48,107 bases of DNA, taken from contig CALPVV020000007.1 of assembly GCA_943327105.2 (NCBI GenBank), positions 1 through 48,107 on the forward strand. Direction: 5' to 3'. Position 1 is the stretch's first letter. Each line of letters starts with the position of its first letter. The position numbers and the translations under genes are program-made. This document shows, piece by piece, positions 15,259 to 23,610 of the stretch. This DNA comes from Nitrosovibrio sp. Nv4. Its GTDB lineage: Bacteria; Bdellovibrionota; UBA1018; CAIMNF01. Below the pieces are notes generated by a model. It was not told the DNA's origin and did not search any database. It saw only the letters and a program-made list of their open reading frames with translations.

Positions 15259-16443
15259 ATGGACACAACTCGTCAAAACACAACTAATGATGCTCCAATT
15301 CTCGTTTTCGGAGAAGGTTCCGCTTCTGTATTTCTCATCTCCCAATTGTTGAAGCGAAATGAAAAAGTCATCTGGGTGAAAGACTCCGGTTCACAAGTCT
15401 GGCCAGTGATGCCTTATGTAAAGAGTGAGCTCGCTCTCGGAGCAATGCTTGATTCTTACCAAATGGTTTCAAATGACGTATTTGCAAACCCGATTGAAAA
15501 AGGAATCGCTCACCGAGTGTTCCGCAATAAAGGTTTCAAACTTCCTACATGGAAGCGCACTTCAAATATTGAAGCTCAACAAGATGCTTTTGAAGAAATG
15601 ATCTGGAAGCCTGAACAGGCATATCTGGGCGTTTCTGAGATTCGCATTGCCGGTTTGAGTGCAATGAAAATCGAAGAGATGCTTCGTGAGGCAATCGATC
15701 TTCATCCGTCCTTGAAAAAGGTGGAAATGGCACCGGTTGTTGAATTTGAAGTTCTCGATCAAGGTGGCAAGGTACAGTTTTCAAACGGTCTGGTCACCGA
15801 GTTCAAGCAGCTTTATTATTGCGGTCCTTTGTCTGAATTGAAATCAATTCCTAAACTTTCAGCAGTATTGAAACACCAGGTTTCAAAATCAAAAACCAGT
15901 TCAGCAGTGAGTGCACTTCAGGTGGTGTTCCATCATTCAGAGCCGTTGACACAGTCAATTGAAACAGGCTTGGTGATTCCAATGAACCGTGATTCTGGCG
16001 AAACTTTTGACCGTGATGTGCTCGGTTATTTTGTAGAGCCAAACCGCTCGGTTTGGACCGTATTCCTGCAAGCTGATGAAGTTGAAGAGAATCACGAGAT
16101 CATGAAGAAGCTTCGTAAGATGAAGCAATCCTTGAATAAGGCTTTTGATGGTCCTGACTTTTTGCCAGTAGGTAAAAAAGACTTCATGTCGACAGTTGAT
16201 AAAGAACAGGTTCGTTTCGAACCGGGTTTCATCGTGATCGAGGGTGAGTTCAAGCAAAGTGGTGCAAACGCCGACTACGTTCTTCTCAATGACTCATTCG
16301 GATTGTCAGATGCGCTTGAGCAAATTGCTAATCGTTTTGATATTCCTGCAATGCAGTTCGGTGTTGAGATTGCCGAGGCAAACGAGATCCTCGAAAATAT
16401 CCAGTCCGTTGAGAACGCGCCAGACGTTGAGGCCCAGTTTTAG
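15259..16443 (+). CDS. Unknown protein with an N-terminal Rossmann-like fold
   Basis: I place the start at the ATG of 15259, preceded by AGGGGG (15243-15248); the frame stays open upstream to 15178 without a better site. The 394-residue soluble protein begins with a dinucleotide-binding-like unit (APILVFGEGSASVFLISQL, then EKVIWVKDSG) that resembles the FAD/NAD-binding start of flavoprotein amine oxidases or GidA-like proteins, but the GxGxxG motif is altered (GEGSAS). The remaining domain shows mixed alpha/beta character without recognised motifs. A flavoprotein function is only a possibility. Its last 116 bp overlap the comF end on the other strand. Confidence 0.6.
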   Translation: MDTTRQNTTNDAPILVFGEGSASVFLISQLLKRNEKVIWVKDSGSQVWPVMPYVKSELALGAMLDSYQMVSNDVFANPIEKGIAHRVFRNKGFKLPTWKRTSNIEAQQDAFEEMIWKPEQAYLGVSEIRIAGLSAMKIEEMLREAIDLHPSLKKVEMAPVVEFEVLDQGGKVQFSNGLVTEFKQLYYCGPLSELKSIPKLSAVLKHQVSKSKTSSAVSALQVVFHHSEPLTQSIETGLVIPMNRDSGETFDRDVLGYFVEPNRSVWTVFLQADEVEENHEIMKKLRKMKQSLNKAFDGPDFLPVGKKDFMSTVDKEQVRFEPGFIVIEGEFKQSGANADYVLLNDSFGLSDALEQIANRFDIPAMQFGVEIAEANEILENIQSVENAPDVEAQF

Positions 16444-17080
16444 GTTTCCAGCCTAAACTGGCAGCGTGAATTTCAACTTCAGGGTTCAGTAAACTCAATA
16501 CGCTTGCTGCTTTTTCAATGGTGCTTCCACTGGTAATGAAGTCATCGACCAATAGAACCCTTTTGGGCAATTTTCCTTGAAAGTCAGGGTTACCTTTAAA
16601 CGGATTTAGAAGATACTTTCTCTCCCAGAAATTTCGCTCTGCTTGTTTGGCTCCTGTTTTGTCATTCAAAATCAATACATCTTCAATTAACGGCACTGAA
16701 AGTTGATGCGAAAAAAAGCGGGCTACACTCATTGCAGACGCATGTCCGCGTTTCAGATTTCGCAAATGATATTGGGGAATGCCTACGATGGCATCAAAAT
16801 GCAGGGCTTTCATTTCTTTGATCAGATCTTCAGATGGGCTGAAGAGTGTATTTCGTAAATCATTGCCACCGCGATTTTTCCAATGAACCAATATGGAGTG
16901 GGTGGTTGAAAAAGACAAAAAAACTGGAAAAACGCCTAGTATTCCATCATTTTTAGCATTCATCATCGTTTTGTTTTTTCTCATTGAAGTGAGACAGGTG
17001 GGGCAGATGGTGTCTGAAGTCGGTTCTTCGCAACCGGGGCAGATAAAAGGTTTCATCCAGAAAAGAAGGTGAGTCAACAT
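16328..17080 (-). CDS. ComF-family phosphoribosyltransferase-like protein
   Basis: From the ATG at 17080 the protein has 250 residues. An N-terminal zinc ribbon (C14, C17, C26, C29, read CPGC ... CPTC) is followed by a type I phosphoribosyltransferase domain with the PRPP motif VLLVDDFITSGST (about 176-187). This is the ComF/GntX arrangement, linked to DNA uptake in competent bacteria and otherwise uncharacterised. The last roughly 37 residues are encoded inside the 3' end of the convergent gene at 15259 and are not part of the family domain. The longer open frame up to 17221 overlaps rlmH and is unlikely to be used. It closes the rplU-to-rlmH cluster. Confidence 0.85.
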   Translation of the reverse strand: MLTHLLFWMKPFICPGCEEPTSDTICPTCLTSMRKNKTMMNAKNDGILGVFPVFLSFSTTHSILVHWKNRGGNDLRNTLFSPSEDLIKEMKALHFDAIVGIPQYHLRNLKRGHASAMSVARFFSHQLSVPLIEDVLILNDKTGAKQAERNFWERKYLLNPFKGNPDFQGKLPKRVLLVDDFITSGSTIEKAASVLSLLNPEVEIHAASLGWKPKTGPQRLARSQRTGYFRGSRLPRQSQHRTALQEYQND

Positions 17081-17114
17081 GTGCTTGCTTTTTGCAAGTG
17101 CAATGCCGATCAAT

Positions 17115-17594
17115 TTACCCTTCGTGGTGATAGGGGTGGCCTGAAGCAAACGAAAGCGCACGATAAAGTTGTTCAACCAAAACCAAGCGGGCCAGTTCAT
17201 GAGAAAGGGTTTGTGGGCCAAAACTGATTCGTTTGTGTGCCTTTTTCAAGATGGCATCGCTGAGACCATAGCTGCCGCCAAGGATCAGCACCAGTTCGCC
17301 CGGGCCGCGATCTTGAATGTCTTTGAATTCACTCGCCCATTCGGTGGTTTTCATCGCCTTGCCGGTTTCATCGAGTGCCCAGATCTGAGGCGTGCGGGCG
17401 TGATTGTTTTTGAATGATTGGCTTTCCAGTAGCTCAAGAATCATCGCCTCGTCTTTTTCAGGTGATTGGGTTGATTTCATTTCGATGCATGAAAATTTCG
17501 TGTAAGCACCCAAGCGCTTGGTGAATTCACCGACGGCGTCGTCCATGCCGGGTGTTTTCAGCTTTCCAAAACAGATGAGCACCGTTTTTTTCAT
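17115..17594 (-). CDS. rlmH: 23S rRNA pseudouridine-1915 N3-methyltransferase RlmH
   Basis: At 159 residues this is the normal RlmH length. It carries the SPOUT knot motifs: a central LILGGSYGLSDAIL (SAM-binding loop), then QTLSHELARLVLVEQLYRA and the C-terminal GHPYHHEG (HPYHK in most homologues). The enzyme methylates pseudouridine 1915 in helix 69 of 23S rRNA on assembled ribosomes. It lies between rsfS and comF on the same strand, an arrangement typical of this ribosome-biogenesis cluster. Confidence 0.96.
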   Translation of the reverse strand: MKKTVLICFGKLKTPGMDDAVGEFTKRLGAYTKFSCIEMKSTQSPEKDEAMILELLESQSFKNNHARTPQIWALDETGKAMKTTEWASEFKDIQDRGPGELVLILGGSYGLSDAILKKAHKRISFGPQTLSHELARLVLVEQLYRALSFASGHPYHHEG

Positions 17595-17617
17595 GAAATC
17601 GCCACAACCATCGCGTT

Positions 17618-18022
17618 CTAGTGAGATGGTGAAGAGATATAAAGTTCTTGTGGAACCGGCACCTTGCGGGCGTCATGCCACAGGTTTTCGATGTCGTAAT
17701 AATCACGAAGAGCATCGAGAAACACGTGAATGACCACATCGCCGAAATCGACCACAACCCAACGGCCTTCGCGGTACCCTTCAACACTGATCGGGGTGAA
17801 GCCATCTTCTTTGAGTTGAATGACGATGGAATCGGCAATTGCTTGAACTTGACGATCGGAGTGACCTGAGCAAACAACGAAATAATCGGTAAAGCTTGAG
17901 ATCTCTTTCAGATCAAGAACCTTGATGTTCTCGGCTTTTTTGTTTGCAGCCGACTGAACACTTAAAAATGCTTTCGCAAGCGAGATTTCATCCACTTCAA
18001 TGATCGTTGTTTCATTAGCCAT
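17618..18022 (-). CDS. rsfS: Ribosomal silencing factor RsfS
   Basis: The 134-residue protein shows the RsfS/DUF143 pattern. It has an opening helix, then VLDLKEISSFTDYFVVCSG, SDRQVQAIADSI, a VEGYREGRWVVVDFGDVVIHVF block and the terminal DYYDIENLWHDA. RsfS binds ribosomal protein L14 on the 50S subunit and blocks subunit joining when growth slows. Its start overlaps the nadD stop by 8 bp, the usual nadD-rsfS pairing, and suggests coupled translation. Confidence 0.96.
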   Translation of the reverse strand: MANETTIIEVDEISLAKAFLSVQSAANKKAENIKVLDLKEISSFTDYFVVCSGHSDRQVQAIADSIVIQLKEDGFTPISVEGYREGRWVVVDFGDVVIHVFLDALRDYYDIENLWHDARKVPVPQELYISSPSH

Positions 18023-18665
18023 AAATCTTGTTCCTCAAAATATAATCTCTTACATCGGCAGCGATGAGTTCTTTCATCGCGTCGCCCTTCTTCAATGCAA
18101 AGTCTTCCCGAATCTGAGTTGACGATGCTTCGATTGCTTCGGTTTCGACAAATTTGACCCGTCTTCCCTGCAGGGTGAATTCATCTCGGTTATCTGTGGC
18201 GATCAGCATTCCTGTTCCCGCATATTTCTTGATGATCGGGCTGATCGAATCAAGCGAGGTGGGCTTGCGAAGTAGAATGATCCAATCACATAGTCCTAAA
18301 AAAGCAGGAAATTTTGACCACTGATCCAGTTTTTCAAACTGATCGGTACCAATCACAAACGCAGGGTTTTTCAGTTCAGGTCCGAGCTTTTCTAAAAGCT
18401 GCCAGCTGTATTGCGTTTGGTTCTGGTATTCAAAATCACTGATCTCTACCTGAGCAATTCCACGAAATGCCAATTTGGCCATTTCCATGCGTTGTTCAAA
18501 AGAGATTGAAACTTTTTTTAATGGTGTGCCGAACGAGGGCAATACCATTATTTTTTTCACTCCCGGGTTCTTCAGAAGCCCATGAATGGCTTGCGTGTGA
18601 CCGAGATGTGGTGGGTTGAAGCTGCCCCCGAAGAGGGCGGTCGACTCCCGAAAATCAAAACTCAT
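18015..18665 (-). CDS. nadD: Nicotinate-nucleotide adenylyltransferase
   Basis: The 216-residue protein has the nucleotidyltransferase signature GGSFNPPHLGHTQ (residues 13-25), the phosphate-binding LRKP region and the C-terminal SSTQIRE (ISxTxxR-type motif). It converts nicotinate mononucleotide and ATP to nicotinate adenine dinucleotide in NAD synthesis. The ATG at 18665 lies inside the obg 3' end (11-bp overlap), and the 3' end overlaps rsfS, so obg, nadD and rsfS are translationally linked. Confidence 0.96.
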   Translation of the reverse strand: MSFDFRESTALFGGSFNPPHLGHTQAIHGLLKNPGVKKIMVLPSFGTPLKKVSISFEQRMEMAKLAFRGIAQVEISDFEYQNQTQYSWQLLEKLGPELKNPAFVIGTDQFEKLDQWSKFPAFLGLCDWIILLRKPTSLDSISPIIKKYAGTGMLIATDNRDEFTLQGRRVKFVETEAIEASSTQIREDFALKKGDAMKELIAADVRDYILRNKIYG

Positions 18666-19752
18666 TCGAGAGCTTCTCCCACAAGACGTGGATCAGATCA
18701 TGAATGCCTTCACCCGATGCACACGAGATGGAAAGCGGTTCTTTATCAATCAACGGGCGAGAGAGTTTTTTAGGGCCTTTTTCAAGCAACTTTCTGAATT
18801 CTTTTTTCACTTCTGGCAAAAACTCCGGCTGACCTTGAAAGAGGTCGGCCTTGTTGATGACGATGACTTCATCTTTATCGACGAGATCAGGGTTAAAAAG
18901 TTCAAGTTCTTTGCGGATGGCAAGGTAGAGGCGATGAAGTTCGATTGCGGCCTTCTTCGTGCTCGCGCCATCTTCATCATCAGGAACCGTTACGAAATCG
19001 AGAAGGTGAGTGCCATCTAAAAGGTGAACTGTAATTTTAGTACGTTCGATGTGCTTTAAAAATTTATGACCCAGTCCAAGACCTTGAGATGCGCCCTCAA
19101 TCAGGCCTGGAATGTCAGCAACAACAAAGCTTTTGAAGTCTGCAACTTTAACCACGCCCAGGTTTGGAGTCAGGGTAGTGAAAGGATAATCTGCAATTTT
19201 TGGATGTGCAGCGCTCATGCGGGAAATCAGGGTAGATTTACCTGCATTTGGGTATCCGATGAGGCTGACATCAGCAAGAAGCTTCAATTCAAGAAGAAGT
19301 TCAACTGAGTTACCTTGTTCACCCGGTTGTGCAAATTTTGGAGCTTGGAAAACTGCTGTAGCAAAGTGGGTATTACCTTTACCGCCACGGCCGCCTTTTG
19401 CAGCAACCCAGCGTTGGCCATCTTCTGTGAAATCGAAGATAATTTCGCCAGATTCAGCATCTTTTACTACAGTGCCGACTGGTACACGAACTTCGATATC
19501 TTCGCCGTCTTTACCGGCTTTATTGCGTCCTGAGCCCTGTTGGCCGTTATCAGCCGAATAAGAGCGTTTAAAACGGAAGTCTTGGAGGGTTCCGAGTTGG
19601 CTGGATGATAGGAAGTACACGTCGCCGCCTTTACCACCATCGCCACCGTCTGGTCCCCCACGGGGTACAAACTTTTCGCGACGGAAGCTTACGCTGCCCG
19701 CTCCGCCATGTCCGGAAGATACTTTGATTTTTGCTTCGTCGATGAATCTCAT
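18655..19752 (-). CDS. obg: GTPase Obg/CgtA
   Basis: At 365 residues it has the glycine-rich Obg fold (about 1-158, MRFIDEAKIKVSSGHGGAG onward) and a G domain with G1 GYPNAGKST, G3 DIPGL and G4 NKAD. It has no long C-terminal OCT domain, ending soon after the G5 SCASGEGI. Obg acts in late 50S assembly and stress signalling. The N-terminus matches the family from the first residue, so the ATG at 19752 is secure. However, directly upstream (19757-19763) is the T-run of a strong terminator hairpin and there is no Shine-Dalgarno sequence. Confidence 0.97.
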   Translation of the reverse strand: MRFIDEAKIKVSSGHGGAGSVSFRREKFVPRGGPDGGDGGKGGDVYFLSSSQLGTLQDFRFKRSYSADNGQQGSGRNKAGKDGEDIEVRVPVGTVVKDAESGEIIFDFTEDGQRWVAAKGGRGGKGNTHFATAVFQAPKFAQPGEQGNSVELLLELKLLADVSLIGYPNAGKSTLISRMSAAHPKIADYPFTTLTPNLGVVKVADFKSFVVADIPGLIEGASQGLGLGHKFLKHIERTKITVHLLDGTHLLDFVTVPDDEDGASTKKAAIELHRLYLAIRKELELFNPDLVDKDEVIVINKADLFQGQPEFLPEVKKEFRKLLEKGPKKLSRPLIDKEPLSISCASGEGIHDLIHVLWEKLSNEF

Positions 19753-19756
19753 AAAT

Positions 19757-19789
19757 AAAAAAACCGAGTCAGATTATGACTCGGTTTTT
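19757..19789 (-). terminator. Terminator hairpin directly before the obg start codon
   Basis: Arms AAACCGAGTCA (19761-19771) and TGACTCGGTTT (19777-19787) give a perfect 11-bp stem with a 5-nt loop. A T-run is present on both strands, so it can act in both directions. In the rpmA-to-obg direction the T-run ends only 4 bases before the obg ATG. It probably ends or attenuates the rplU-rpmA transcript. Confidence 0.85.
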
Positions 19790-19842
19790 ACCTTAAAAAT
19801 GGTTGATTGTCTTTACCTAACTTCTAAACGCAGGAATTCAGA

Positions 19843-20097
19843 TTAAGCTGGGTAAACAGAAATCTTTTTGCGCTTTTGGTCTTTGTATTCAAATTTCACT
19901 ACGCCCGGAATCATTGCGAAAATAGTGAAGTCTTTTCCAAGACCTACGTTTTTACCAGGGTGAAACTCAGTTCCACGCTGACGGCAAATGATCTCGCCTG
20001 ATTTAACTACTTGTCCGCCGTAACGCTTGATACCAAGCATTTTTGGATTACTATCGCGACCGTTTCTTGTACTACCACCGGCTTTTTTGTGTGCCAT
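19843..20097 (-). CDS. rpmA: 50S ribosomal protein L27
   Basis: The 84-residue protein starts [19 protein letters not shown], the L27 N-terminus that reaches the peptidyl transferase centre. It continues with LGIKRYGGQ and [13 protein letters not shown], and [11 protein letters not shown] near the end, all canonical. There is no firmicute-type cleavable N-terminal extension. It follows rplU by 81 bp and precedes the terminator and obg. Confidence 0.98.
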   Translation of the reverse strand: MAHKKAGGSTRNGRDSNPKMLGIKRYGGQVVKSGEIICRQRGTEFHPGKNVGLGKDFTIFAMIPGVVKFEYKDQKRKKISVYPA

Positions 20098-20178
20098 GAC
20101 GATTTACCTTCATTAATCTCGGCGGACCTAGATTGGTGTCCCAATGCTCAAGTCGGCCTAATCAAGTTAATGTTAAAA

Positions 20179-20718
20179 TTATGCCTTTTTAGCAGCTGCT
20201 TTTTTAGGAGCCGCTTTAGCTTTACCTGCACCAGAAGCTTTCGCTGCGATGGATGCTGCTTTTTTAGCAACAGTCATCTTCTTGCGAGAACCCAAAGTTT
20301 TAGTTTGGCTAGAAGGACCTTTTGGCTTCAAGTTAGTGAAGAACTTAGCGAGCTTCACTTTCTTATCAGCAGCAGAAAGTTCCGCAGACTTAGCACCGTC
20401 AGAAAGAACAGTGATCAATAATTGAGTCTGTTCTTGGCGGTGACCTTGAGTGCGGCGATATTGCTTACGGCGCTTCATCTTGATGATGGTGACTTTATCG
20501 CCACGACCTTGAGCTACAACTTCTGCCTCAACTTTTGCGTTACTTACGTATGGCTGGCCGAGCGATACGTCGGAGCTGCCCTCAGCGGGATTGCTCAAAA
20601 AAAGAACTTTATCAAATGTAACCTTAGCACCTACATCACCTGCAAGTTTTTCAACTTGGATGATATCACCTGTTGTTACACGAACTTGTTTTCCACCTGT
20701 TTCAATAACTGCGTACAT
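20179..20718 (-). CDS. rplU: 50S ribosomal protein L21 with a Lys/Ala-rich C-terminal extension
   Basis: The first about 103 residues are L21: [24 protein letters not shown], then [20 protein letters not shown] with the family's basic YRR-GHRQ segment. A further roughly 75 residues, ending in alternating lysine and alanine ([12 protein letters not shown]), follow. L21 is normally close to 103 residues, so this is a long basic tail, possibly an additional rRNA-binding arm. I use the ATG at 20718, preceded by GAAGG; a TTG at 20727 is in frame but less likely. It heads the rplU-rpmA unit. Confidence 0.95.
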   Translation of the reverse strand: MYAVIETGGKQVRVTTGDIIQVEKLAGDVGAKVTFDKVLFLSNPAEGSSDVSLGQPYVSNAKVEAEVVAQGRGDKVTIIKMKRRKQYRRTQGHRQEQTQLLITVLSDGAKSAELSAADKKVKLAKFFTNLKPKGPSSQTKTLGSRKKMTVAKKAASIAAKASGAGKAKAAPKKAAAKKA

Positions 20719-20905
20719 AGCCTTCAAGGTTTGCCTGAAAGACGGCGTAAAGTCAAGTGACGATTATTCGATTTGCAAGAGGTTTTTTTAAGCCCCCGAT
20801 AAGGCAACGCGTAAAAAGCTCCTATTTACATGGGGCTGTTTTTAAGGAATAGTGTCGATTCAATAATCAACTATATACAACTAGTTCTGTTTAAGGAGAT
20901 ATGCG

Positions 20906-22978
20906 ATGGATGCATGGAATTCCCAGTGGACCATTTGGATGAATTCACCGATTTATTTCGGTATTTTTGGCCTTTTAGTGGCAGTTTTCTTTTTTTACCG
21001 TGTAAAGGGGTTACCGGAAGGTAACGATACCATGAAGCGGATCGCGGGTTATATCCGCGAGGGTGCGATGGCTTTCTTGAGCCGTCAGTATCAAGTTTTG
21101 GCAGTTTATGCCTTGGTAGTGTTTGTAGCGATCGGTATGGGACTTGGCTGGATAGCCGCAGCTTCCTTCCTTTTGGGTGCGTTTTTGAGTCTTTTGGCAG
21201 GTTATGTGGGCATGAAAGCGGCAACGAACGCCAACGTTCGTACTGCTGAAGCTGCTCGTACCGGCGTAAAAGCAAATGCACTCTTGACCGCTCTCGACGG
21301 TGGAGCCGTAATGGGTCTCTCTGTTGCAGGTCTCGGTTTGATCGGTCTTGGCGTTGTTTACCTTGTATTTAAGGATCACGCTGAAATCAGTCCAATCCTT
21401 CACTCTTTTGCTGTGGGCGCATCTTCAATCGCTCTTTTTGCTCGTATCGGTGGCGGTATCTATACTAAAGCCGCTGACGTAGGTTCTGATATCGCCGGTA
21501 AGGTGATTGAAGGAATCCCTGAAGATGATCCACGTAACCCAGGTGTTGTTGCCGATAACGTTGGCGATAACGTTGGTGACGTTGCCGGAATGGGCGCGGA
21601 TATTTATGAGTCCATGATTGCAGCAATTGTTGCGGCAATGGCAATTGCAATCACTGCAACAGTTGGACAAGTCCCTCAATTGCTTGCTGCTGATGAAGCG
21701 ACCAATAAAATGGTAGCAGTTGGTCTTCCACTCCTTCTTTCAGGATTGGGATTGGCTGTATCTATTATCTGTATCTTTATTTCTCGCGCAATGAAGCACA
21801 TGAATCCAGCAACCGTTCTTCGTGGGGCATTGATTTTCCCTCCGATCATTCTTGCGCTTGTTTCTTACGTCGTGATGAACATGTTGGGCGTGACTCAATC
21901 CGTAACTGCAATTCTTGCATTGGGTGCAGTTGGTGGAGCGATCATCGGTCTAGTGACTGACTATTATACATCTTCCACTCCAGTGATGAACATTGCTCGC
22001 GCATCGATCACTGGTGCAGGGACTAACTTGATTCAAGGTCTCGCAGTTGGGATGGAATCAACTGCTATTCCGATGTTGGTTGTAGCGCTCGTTGCTTACT
22101 TGGCTAACAAATACCTCGGCCTTTACGGTATTGCGCTTTCAGCGGTTGGTATGCTTGGTGGTACTGCAGTGGTAATGACTGTTGATGCTTATGGCCCGAT
22201 CTCTGACAACGCCGGCGGTATTTCTGAAATGTCAGGTCTTGGTAAAGAAGTTCGCGACATTACCGATGAACTCGATGCAGTTGGTAACACGACTGCTGCA
22301 ATTGGTAAGGGCTTTGCGATTGGTTCTGCAATTCTCACCGTTCTTGCACTCTTCTCTGCATTCAACATGGAAGTAAACCATGTGCGTGAGCAAGCGGGCA
22401 TGGCGGTTGTGAATCTCGCGATTACGGATCCAAATATCTTGATCGGTATTTTGGTTGGTTCAATCCTTCCATTCCTCGTTGGCTCTACTACCATGTTGGC
22501 AGTAGGTCGCGCGGCAGGTGCGATCGTTGAAGAAATTCGTCGTCAGTTCAAAGAAATTCCAGGTTTGATGGAATTGAAAGCTGACCCTGAACCGAAGAAA
22601 ATCGTGAGCATTGCTACTGCAGCTGCCCTGAAAGAAATGATTCTTCCAGGCATGATCGCAGTAGTGGCGCCGGTACTTGTAGGTTTCGTGCTTGGTGCTG
22701 CTGCATTGGCTGGTCTTTTGGCCGGTTCACTTGCGGTGGGTGCGACCCTTTCTCTCTATATGGCAAATGCCGGTGGAGCATGGGACAACGCTAAGAAATA
22801 CATCGAAAAAGGTAAAATCGAAGGTCACAAAAAAGGTGGCGACGTTCACAAAAACGCCGTTGTCGGTGACATGGTCGGTGACCCGTTCAAGGATACTTCT
22901 GGTCCAGGGATTGCGATTCTCATTAAAGTGATGAGCGTCGTATCTCTCTTGATCGCTCCGCTCATCGCGAAGCTCTAA
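20906..22978 (+). CDS. hppA: Membrane-bound ion-pumping pyrophosphatase
   Basis: The 690-residue polytopic protein shows the M-PPase signatures. The first is [20 protein letters not shown] with [17 protein letters not shown], followed by a DNAGGISEM block and [15 protein letters not shown] with a C-terminal [10 protein letters not shown]. It couples hydrolysis of pyrophosphate to ion transport across the inner membrane. The motif [16 protein letters not shown] has Ala where potassium-independent enzymes have Lys, which places it with the potassium-dependent enzymes. Whether it pumps H+ or Na+ cannot be settled by eye. An AAGGAG (20893-20898) sits 7 bp before the ATG. It ends before a strong terminator at 23029. 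Confidence 0.97.
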   Translation: MDAWNSQWTIWMNSPIYFGIFGLLVAVFFFYRVKGLPEGNDTMKRIAGYIREGAMAFLSRQYQVLAVYALVVFVAIGMGLGWIAAASFLLGAFLSLLAGYVGMKAATNANVRTAEAARTGVKANALLTALDGGAVMGLSVAGLGLIGLGVVYLVFKDHAEISPILHSFAVGASSIALFARIGGGIYTKAADVGSDIAGKVIEGIPEDDPRNPGVVADNVGDNVGDVAGMGADIYESMIAAIVAAMAIAITATVGQVPQLLAADEATNKMVAVGLPLLLSGLGLAVSIICIFISRAMKHMNPATVLRGALIFPPIILALVSYVVMNMLGVTQSVTAILALGAVGGAIIGLVTDYYTSSTPVMNIARASITGAGTNLIQGLAVGMESTAIPMLVVALVAYLANKYLGLYGIALSAVGMLGGTAVVMTVDAYGPISDNAGGISEMSGLGKEVRDITDELDAVGNTTAAIGKGFAIGSAILTVLALFSAFNMEVNHVREQAGMAVVNLAITDPNILIGILVGSILPFLVGSTTMLAVGRAAGAIVEEIRRQFKEIPGLMELKADPEPKKIVSIATAAALKEMILPGMIAVVAPVLVGFVLGAAALAGLLAGSLAVGATLSLYMANAGGAWDNAKKYIEKGKIEGHKKGGDVHKNAVVGDMVGDPFKDTSGPGIAILIKVMSVVSLLIAPLIAKL

Positions 22979-23028
22979 AAAACACACCCGGGGCATTTTT
23001 GATGCCGGGCGCGTTAAAATGATTCGAA

Positions 23029-23061
23029 GGGCGTGGTGCCGATGGCATCACGCCCTTTTTT
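23029..23061 (+). terminator. Rho-independent terminator after hppA
   Basis: A 12-bp stem, GGGCGTGGTGCC / GGCATCACGCCC, with one G-T pair and a 3-nt loop is followed by six T. A weaker hairpin with a bulge (about 22986-23010, CCC-GGCAT/ATGCC-GGG) precedes it. Confidence 0.88.
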
Positions 23062-23091
23062 ATTTTATCAGTCTATCGAATGGGTGCTTGG

Positions 23092-23100
23092 TGATATAAT
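23092..23100 (+). promoter_or_regulatory. Extended -10 promoter for apt, nearly leaderless
   Basis: TGATATAAT is a consensus extended -10 element (TGn-TATAAT) with TATAAT at 23095-23100. No clear -35 is seen, as usual for this class. The apt ATG at 23110 is only 9 bp downstream, so the 5' leader would be about 2 to 4 nt. Confidence 0.6.
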
Positions 23101-23109
23101 CGAGATAAG

Positions 23110-23610
23110 ATGCATCCATTTGAAACTCATATTCGAAATGTTCCCGATTTTCCGAAACCAGGAATCGTATTCAAAGACATCACGCCATTATTGCAAGAGC
23201 GCTTTCATGAAGTCATTGAAGCAATGGCGCAAACGATCGATTGGGACCAGATTGACTATGTGGTCGGAGTCGAGTCTCGAGGATTTATTCTGGGTGCAGC
23301 GCTGGCTGAATTAAAAGGCAAAGGCTTCATTCCGGTGAGAAAAAAGGGCAAGTTGCCGCCACCGGTTGTTTCTGAATCCTATGTTCTAGAGTACGGGACA
23401 GATCATCTAGAGATGAGTGTGAACGAGAAGCCTGCAAGAGTGGTATTGATTGATGATGTGCTTGCAACAGGAGGAACGATTAAAGCGGCAATGCGGCTTT
23501 GTAATCGTAATCACTATGAAGTCAAAGAGATTTCATTTTTGATCAATCTTGCATTTTTGAATCAGCTCAAGAGTGAAGGATTGCCCGTTAGATCAGTCAT
23601 TGAGTATTGA
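23110..23610 (+). CDS. apt: Adenine phosphoribosyltransferase
   Basis: At 166 residues it matches Apt: RNVPDFPKPGIVFKDITPLL at the N-terminus, then YVVGVESRGFILGAALA, PVRKKGKLP and the PRPP-binding VVLIDDVLATGGTIKAA. It salvages adenine to AMP. The start at 23110 gives the usual N-terminus. The stop codon is immediately followed by the stop of the convergent gene at 23611, with no intervening base. Confidence 0.96.
   Translation: MHPFETHIRNVPDFPKPGIVFKDITPLLQERFHEVIEAMAQTIDWDQIDYVVGVESRGFILGAALAELKGKGFIPVRKKGKLPPPVVSESYVLEYGTDHLEMSVNEKPARVVLIDDVLATGGTIKAAMRLCNRNHYEVKEISFLINLAFLNQLKSEGLPVRSVIEY

Noticed and set aside
16444-17221. Longer ComF start at 17221
   Set aside because: It would overlap rlmH by over 100 bp and add residues without family similarity; the zinc ribbon begins just after the ATG at 17080.
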